From CAYGZA01 sp964354135 (GTDB lineage: Bacteria > Planctomycetota > Planctomycetia > Pirellulales > Thermoguttaceae): 10,308 nt of DNA. The translations under genes were made by a program, and so were the position numbers. Below, in pieces: positions 6,258-10,308 of this stretch. Under the pieces are notes generated by a model that did no database searches, had not been told where the DNA came from, and saw only the letters and a list, made by a program, of their open reading frames with translations. The stretch is from the NCBI GenBank assembly GCA_964354135.1, contig CAYGZA010000247.1, positions 1 through 10,308 on the forward strand. Reading direction: 5' to 3'. The number at the start of each line of letters is the position of its first letter. Positions within the stretch are counted from its first letter, which is position 1.

Positions 6258-8606
6258 ATGAGGCTGACTCGTCTCTGTCTGCTTTCCATAGCCCTTTGGA
6301 GCATCTCACGGTGCGGAACGGTGTGCGCTGCAGTGCTTCCGGGCGATCCGATCGCGCTGGCGGCGGTGCCCGATGCGCCCTTAGCGCGCGACCGGCACAC
6401 GACGCTCTTGGCCCACTTCGACTCGTCCAGCAGCAATGACGCCGACTACGCGCGCACGCACCGTGAGGAGGTTGGTTTTCAGTCCGACCCCTCTGCGCCG
6501 GGGAAGTTCAGCGGCGGCGTGGGGGTGACGGGGGCGAACGGCTACGTCATGTTCGCCGGGCTGGACAACGTCGCGCGGTGGCGCGGCACGGTGGAGTTCT
6601 GGGCAAAATCGCGGGGCGGCGCGCCGATTTGGAGCGACGGCAAGGCGCACTGGTTGTTCGCCGCCTACCCGGAACGGGCCGGGTTCGCAGCGACGGACGG
6701 CATGGCTCCCTACCATCTCGGCGTACTGAAGTCCGCCGACAACGAGCTGGTATTCCACATCGTGCAAAAGGCGATCCCGCGTTACGCGCTGGGCGTTCAA
6801 CTGGGCGCCGCGGACGGCTGGCAGGTGCGCGTGCCCGCCGCCAAGTTCGCGGGGGCAGCCTGGCATCACATCCTCGTCTCCTACGACCTCCAGCCGCCGG
6901 GGCGTCTTTGGCTGCTGGTGGACGGCCAGGGCGTGACGGCGCCCCTCGGATTGCCCGCCGACGCGCCGGGGCCCAGCCCGGGATACGAAATCCTCTTCGG
7001 CGGTCTGAGCGGGCTGCCGGGCGACAACGTGCTCACCGCCGACTGCGATCTGGATGAGCTGCGCCTCCAGGCAGCGACCGTCGCGGACCGGCTGAAGGCA
7101 GCGCCGAGCCAAAAGACGCCAAGCGGCGAGCGCCGGGAGGCGACCGGCAATGCGGGACCGGGCGTGGACCAGGCCCGCCTGTTGGAGTGCGAAGACGCGG
7201 TGCGCGCGACCTTGGACAAACTGCTCTCGCTTCAGCGGCACGGGGGCTGGCACGACTATTACCAGTTCCCCACGTACGAGCCGGCGGAATGGGGCTGGTT
7301 CGGGCGGGGGGTGAACCTGTGGTTCACGACCAATGCGGACGTCGGAAACCTGCTCTTGCGCGCGTGGCGCATCTGGGGCGACGACCGCTATCTGGACGCG
7401 GCGATGGATTTGTCGCGGATGTTTGCCGAGACCCAGTTTCCCGAAGGCGGATGGAACTACCACTACGCCTACACGCGCGGCAAGTACGTCCCCAGCAGCC
7501 CGTATGTCTACATCGCTCAGTCGATGCAGAGCAATCAGATCCGGTTCCTCACCTTCCTTGGCGGCTTGACCGGCGACGAGCGCGCCAAGGCGGTGGTCCG
7601 CCGCGCCATGCAGTTCCATCTGCAAGCGCAGGGACCGGGCGGCTGGTGGGGCTGGGAGGCGTATCCGATCACGTCCCACAAAGGACCTTACGGACATCCG
7701 GCCCTCAATGACGCGGTGACGCCGCAAGCCATGCAGGATCTCTTCGTCATCTACTGGCTGCTCCGCGACCCGCGCTGCGTGGACGCCATCTACAAGGGGG
7801 CGGAGTGGATTCTCGCGGCGCAACTGGGTCCGCCGACTTTCGGGTGGGCGGACCAGTACGACCAGAACAACAAGCCCGTGTGGATGCGCAACTTCGAGCC
7901 GCCCGCCGTTTCCATGCAGGCCGTCGGCTCGGTCATTCCCGCACTGTCGATGATGTACGACCTTTCGGGCGACGACCGCTACCTCGCGCCGCTGCGAAAG
8001 TGCCTGTCGTGGTTGGACAGGGTGCCCGAGAAGGACCGCGGTTGGCTGTGGTACGACCCGCAATCCGAGCGCCCGGTCGTCGCTTACTACAGCGAGATGC
8101 TCCCCGTAGATCACCCGAAGGCGATCAAGGAGATCATCCCGCGCCTGGCGGACCACTACGGCGTGAAATCCCCGTGGCCGGCGGACTCCATTCGCCACGC
8201 CCTGGACGCACGCAAGAAAGGACCGCTCTACCCGTCGCTGTCCGGTTGGAGGCCGCGGAGTGCGTTTGCCACGAATCGCGCGACGCCGCAGGATACGGCC
8301 GAAGCGTTCCGCCGGAGCCCGCGCCAGGACGTTCTCCGTCGGCTGACGGATTGGCTGGCAGGAAAAGCCGTGGCCGGACTGGTCATCGAATCTCGCGACT
8401 ACGGGCGGCAGTTCAACCCGATGGAGGCCGTGCGGCTTGCGGCCGGCCTGATGGACGACGCCGAGGCTGCCCGCGTCGCGCTCGGCGACTTGCCTGCGGA
8501 GAAACAGCCGCGCTATAGTCACGGCGTCTGGGGTGCCTGGGTCTATGCTTTCCCGGACATCGATCTTTACAACCTTCCCCGCCCGGTGCGCCCCAAGGAG
8601 AAGTGA
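6258..8606 (+). CDS. Secreted LamG-type domain fused to a PL10-like pectate lyase (alpha/alpha-toroid) domain
   Basis: This 782-residue protein has AGGAGA (6245-6250) seven bases before its ATG. Residues 1-25 are a signal peptide without a lipobox. Residues about 47-275 look like a concanavalin/LamG jelly roll: TVEFW (111-115), WHH (202-204) with a following LLVDG strand, and closing DLDELRL around D266. After a charged linker (276-305), residues about 310-640 are rich in helical-toroid signatures resembling polysaccharide lyase family 10: FTTNAD (356-361), QFPEGGW (393-399), LND (483-485) and a GWADQYD...PVWMRNFEPP segment (529-549). In PL10 the arginine of the matching ARxYEPP motif is the probable catalytic base; here it would be R544. 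The expected DN pair in the first motif reads TN, so activity on pectate is uncertain. The C-terminal 140 residues are unassigned. A glycan-binding or lyase role on an acidic polysaccharide is an inference; another toroid enzyme is possible. Confidence 0.8.
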   Translation: MRLTRLCLLSIALWSISRCGTVCAAVLPGDPIALAAVPDAPLARDRHTTLLAHFDSSSSNDADYARTHREEVGFQSDPSAPGKFSGGVGVTGANGYVMFAGLDNVARWRGTVEFWAKSRGGAPIWSDGKAHWLFAAYPERAGFAATDGMAPYHLGVLKSADNELVFHIVQKAIPRYALGVQLGAADGWQVRVPAAKFAGAAWHHILVSYDLQPPGRLWLLVDGQGVTAPLGLPADAPGPSPGYEILFGGLSGLPGDNVLTADCDLDELRLQAATVADRLKAAPSQKTPSGERREATGNAGPGVDQARLLECEDAVRATLDKLLSLQRHGGWHDYYQFPTYEPAEWGWFGRGVNLWFTTNADVGNLLLRAWRIWGDDRYLDAAMDLSRMFAETQFPEGGWNYHYAYTRGKYVPSSPYVYIAQSMQSNQIRFLTFLGGLTGDERAKAVVRRAMQFHLQAQGPGGWWGWEAYPITSHKGPYGHPALNDAVTPQAMQDLFVIYWLLRDPRCVDAIYKGAEWILAAQLGPPTFGWADQYDQNNKPVWMRNFEPPAVSMQAVGSVIPALSMMYDLSGDDRYLAPLRKCLSWLDRVPEKDRGWLWYDPQSERPVVAYYSEMLPVDHPKAIKEIIPRLADHYGVKSPWPADSIRHALDARKKGPLYPSLSGWRPRSAFATNRATPQDTAEAFRRSPRQDVLRRLTDWLAGKAVAGLVIESRDYGRQFNPMEAVRLAAGLMDDAEAARVALGDLPAEKQPRYSHGVWGAWVYAFPDIDLYNLPRPVRPKEK
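8595..8600 (+). promoter_or_regulatory. Ribosome binding site inside the end of gene 3 that fixes the gene 4 start
   Basis: AAGGAG lies eight bases before the ATG at 8609. A GTG at 8603 overlapping the gene 3 stop is in the same frame, but it is only two bases from this site and adds just two residues. The ATG start is therefore preferred. The site sits in the last codons of gene 3, so translation of the two genes is probably coupled. Confidence 0.7.
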
Positions 8607-8608
8607 AC

Positions 8609-10192
8609 ATGCGTCGGATGATCTACTTGCTGCTCACCGTGGGATGGCTGCTCGCGACTGAGGCAGATCGCGCTTCGGCCGGCGATTGGCCGCAATGGTG
8701 TGGTTCCCACGGCAAGAACATGGTGTCGCTCGAGAAGGGGTTGCCCGAGTCGTTCGTGCCCGGAGTCAAGCAGAGCCGCGAGCGGACGATTGATCTAAGC
8801 ACCGCGAAAAACGTGAAATGGGGAGTGAAAGTCTGCGACGCCTTTTACTCCACGCCTTCCGTCGCAGGGGGAAGGGTCTTCCTTGGCGGTCTCGATTCCG
8901 GCAACGGGGTGCTGGCGTGCTTGGACGAGGCTACGGGAAAGCTCCTCTGGAAATGGGAAGCGCCGCCGAGAGCCGTGCCCAAGGAGATCGACGGCTTTCA
9001 GATCGGGATCGGCGCGATTCCGCAGCAGATCGGCGTCTGCTCGTCGGCGGCCGTGGACGGCGACCGCGTCTACTTCGTCTCGAACCGCTTCGACGTGTTG
9101 TGCCTGGACGTCCACGGTCAACCTCCGGGCCCCGAGGCCGGCAAGGCACGTGTCCTTTGGACCTATGACACGTGGAAGGAGCTGGGCGTGTTTCCCTGCG
9201 ATGCCGCCAACGGCTCCCCGGTCATCGACGGCGATCTCGTGTACGTCCCCACGTCGAACGGAGTCGACCGCAATAGTTTTCAGAATCCGCACAGGGAGAA
9301 GGACCGCAAATTCCCGGCCCCCCACGCGCCGAACGTCATCGTGTTGGACAAGAGGAGCGGCCGCCTGGTCGCCGTGGACGACACGCGCATCGTGCAGCAC
9401 CTCTTGCACGGACAATGGTCCTCGATCGCGATAGGCACCGTGGGGGGCCGAAAGCTGGCGCTCTACGGCGGCGGCGACGGCCTCTGCTATGCCTTCGAAG
9501 CGATCGCCTCCGTGCCGGAGAAACTCGTCCGGCTGAAGACCGTCTGGTCCTTCGATTGCATTCCGCCGGAGTACAAGGCGACCGGGGATCTCGACTGGAT
9601 CACCCACTATTGCCTGGGCGATAAGCGCGTCAAGGGCACGCTCAATAAGCACGACGGGGCGTTCGTCGGCGAGAGCGAGATCATCGCCACGCCGGTCCTC
9701 CTCGATAACCGCGTTTACGTGGCCATCGGCCGCGATCCCGCCCACGGCCGCGGGCGGGGAGCCCTTCACGCGATCGACGCCACCGGGACGGGCGACATCA
9801 CCAAGACCGGGAAGATCTGGACTTACCAGGGCCTCGATCGAACGCTCTCGACCGTTTCGGTTGCCGACGGCCTGGTCTATCTGTCCGACGTGGCGGGCCG
9901 GCTCCACTGCCTGGATGCCCAGACGGGAAGACCCTACTGGATTCACGACACGCGATCTGAAGTCTGGGGTTCCACGCTGGCGGCGGACGGGAAGGTCTAC
10001 ATGCCCACCTCGAAGGGCCTTTGGGTGCTCTCCGCCGGCAAGAAGCTGAAGGTTCTCAGCCGCATCAATCTCGGCGCCAAGGTCGATGCCTCGCCGGTGG
10101 CAGCCAACGGCACGTTGTACGTTGCGACCTCCGCCGGCTGGCTGTGGGCCGTCCGTGCGGCGGAAGCCGAGAAGGTCGAGAAAGGACGATGA
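8609..10192 (+). CDS. Secreted PQQ-like beta-propeller protein (planctomycetal quinoprotein-like family)
   Basis: The product has 527 residues. Residues 1-24 are a signal peptide ending in ASA, followed by GDWPQWCG (25-32), the entry motif of many secreted planctomycetal propellers. The more common form has Arg where C31 stands. Blades with PQQ-like repeats follow: NVKW (68-71), then the pattern STPSVAGGRVFLGG, LLWKW, GGGDGLCYAF (287-296), DATGTGDITKTG (390-401) and a final SPVAANGTLYVAT repeat. Together these fit a single seven- or eight-bladed propeller of the family's usual length. It belongs to a different subfamily from genes 1 and 2, without the methyltransferase-like module. No CxxCH haem site and no adjacent cysteines are present, so quinone-dependent oxidation is not supported. 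It follows gene 3 by two bases and is probably co-translated with it. Its role is unknown; an accessory to extracellular glycan processing is a guess from context. Confidence 0.9.
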   Translation: MRRMIYLLLTVGWLLATEADRASAGDWPQWCGSHGKNMVSLEKGLPESFVPGVKQSRERTIDLSTAKNVKWGVKVCDAFYSTPSVAGGRVFLGGLDSGNGVLACLDEATGKLLWKWEAPPRAVPKEIDGFQIGIGAIPQQIGVCSSAAVDGDRVYFVSNRFDVLCLDVHGQPPGPEAGKARVLWTYDTWKELGVFPCDAANGSPVIDGDLVYVPTSNGVDRNSFQNPHREKDRKFPAPHAPNVIVLDKRSGRLVAVDDTRIVQHLLHGQWSSIAIGTVGGRKLALYGGGDGLCYAFEAIASVPEKLVRLKTVWSFDCIPPEYKATGDLDWITHYCLGDKRVKGTLNKHDGAFVGESEIIATPVLLDNRVYVAIGRDPAHGRGRGALHAIDATGTGDITKTGKIWTYQGLDRTLSTVSVADGLVYLSDVAGRLHCLDAQTGRPYWIHDTRSEVWGSTLAADGKVYMPTSKGLWVLSAGKKLKVLSRINLGAKVDASPVAANGTLYVATSAGWLWAVRAAEAEKVEKGR

Positions 10193-10207
10193 AACGCCCA
10201 CTGGCGA

Positions 10208-10234
10208 CTGCCCTCTGCCCTCTGCCCTCTGCCC
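10208..10234 (+). repeat. Perfect heptanucleotide tandem repeat (CTGCCCT, nearly four copies)
   Basis: Three full CTGCCCT units and a six-base partial unit follow each other without mismatch, starting 15 bases after the gene 4 stop. A seven-base period is not a multiple of three, so it is unlike coding sequence. It resembles the short tandemly repeated repetitive (STRR) heptamers known from some cyanobacterial intergenic regions. Copy number could vary by replication slippage. No function is evident. Confidence 0.8.
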
Positions 10235-10291
10235 GGTACCCTTGTTGACGACCCTCGGGCCCGCAGGCTCCTCTGAAGTGGCCAAAATCGC

Positions 10292-10303
10292 ATTGTGGAC
10301 AAT
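10292..10303. promoter_or_regulatory. Short perfect dyad, possible operator or DnaA-box-like site
   Basis: ATTGT, two bases, then ACAAT form a perfect inverted repeat in a locally AT-richer stretch at the window edge, upstream of whatever gene follows. The reverse strand reads TTGTCCACA, one base from the DnaA-box consensus TTATCCACA. One such site could be an operator half-pair, a DnaA box or chance; the window ends five bases later. Confidence 0.2.
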
Positions 10304-10308
10304 ATGAG

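Noticed and set aside
6381..8522. Long reverse-strand open frame (713 codons) opposite gene 3
   Set aside because: It has no family motifs or signal peptide, a biased Arg/Val composition, and it is fully antisense to the LamG/lyase-like gene, which has clear domains.
164..10192. PQQ-dependent dehydrogenase or cytochrome c function for the propeller genes
   Set aside because: The repeats show only the fold. No adjacent cysteine pair and no CxxCH site was found in any of the three proteins.
10249..10275. Possible terminator around CGGGCCCG after gene 4
   Set aside because: The palindrome has no loop and no following T tract, so no intrinsic terminator can be supported.
8795..10285. Reverse-strand open frame (496 codons) opposite gene 4
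   Set aside because: Its N-terminus is the translated heptamer repeat and the rest mirrors gene 4 codons; no recognisable protein features were found.

Overview
The window is a GC-rich stretch with four long genes, all on the + strand and close enough together to form one operon. Every product starts with a Sec-type signal peptide, so all four are predicted to act outside the cytoplasm. Three are secreted PQQ-like (quinoprotein-type) beta-propeller proteins. The fourth is a LamG-type jelly roll joined to an alpha/alpha-toroid domain resembling family 10 pectate lyases. Large secreted propellers with 'DWPxW'/'DDWPAY' entry motifs, the fusion of a methyltransferase-like Rossmann module to a propeller, and LamG-enzyme fusions are typical of Planctomycetota or close PVC relatives. 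That assignment rests on recognised family style; there is no rRNA or marker gene here.

Layout. Bases 1-37 probably hold the last codons of an upstream gene. Bases 38-163 form a leader with a plausible sigma70-type promoter (57-85) and a good ribosome binding site. Gene 1 (164-3193) and gene 2 (3264-6236) are tandem paralogues of about 1000 residues: signal peptide, degenerate SAM-methyltransferase-like domain without the glycine loop, then two PQQ-like propeller sections. Gene 3 (6258-8606) is the LamG/pectate-lyase-like protein. Gene 4 (8609-10192) is a single-propeller PQQ-like protein of a widespread planctomycetal type. Gaps are 70, 21 and 2 bases. Bases 10193-10308 hold a perfect heptanucleotide tandem repeat and, at the edge, a short dyad, but no recognisable gene.

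How the genes may work together (inference): the lyase-like protein could bind or trim an acidic or plant/algal polysaccharide while the propellers act as scaffolds, binding modules or redox proteins in the same compartment. No transporter, sulfatase, glycoside hydrolase, regulator or cytochrome lies in the window, so the substrate and the roles of the propellers cannot be fixed from sequence. PQQ binding itself is not supported: no adjacent cysteine pair typical of quinoprotein dehydrogenases and no CxxCH haem site was seen. The most unusual features are the secreted methyltransferase-like module and the altered active site of the lyase-like domain.
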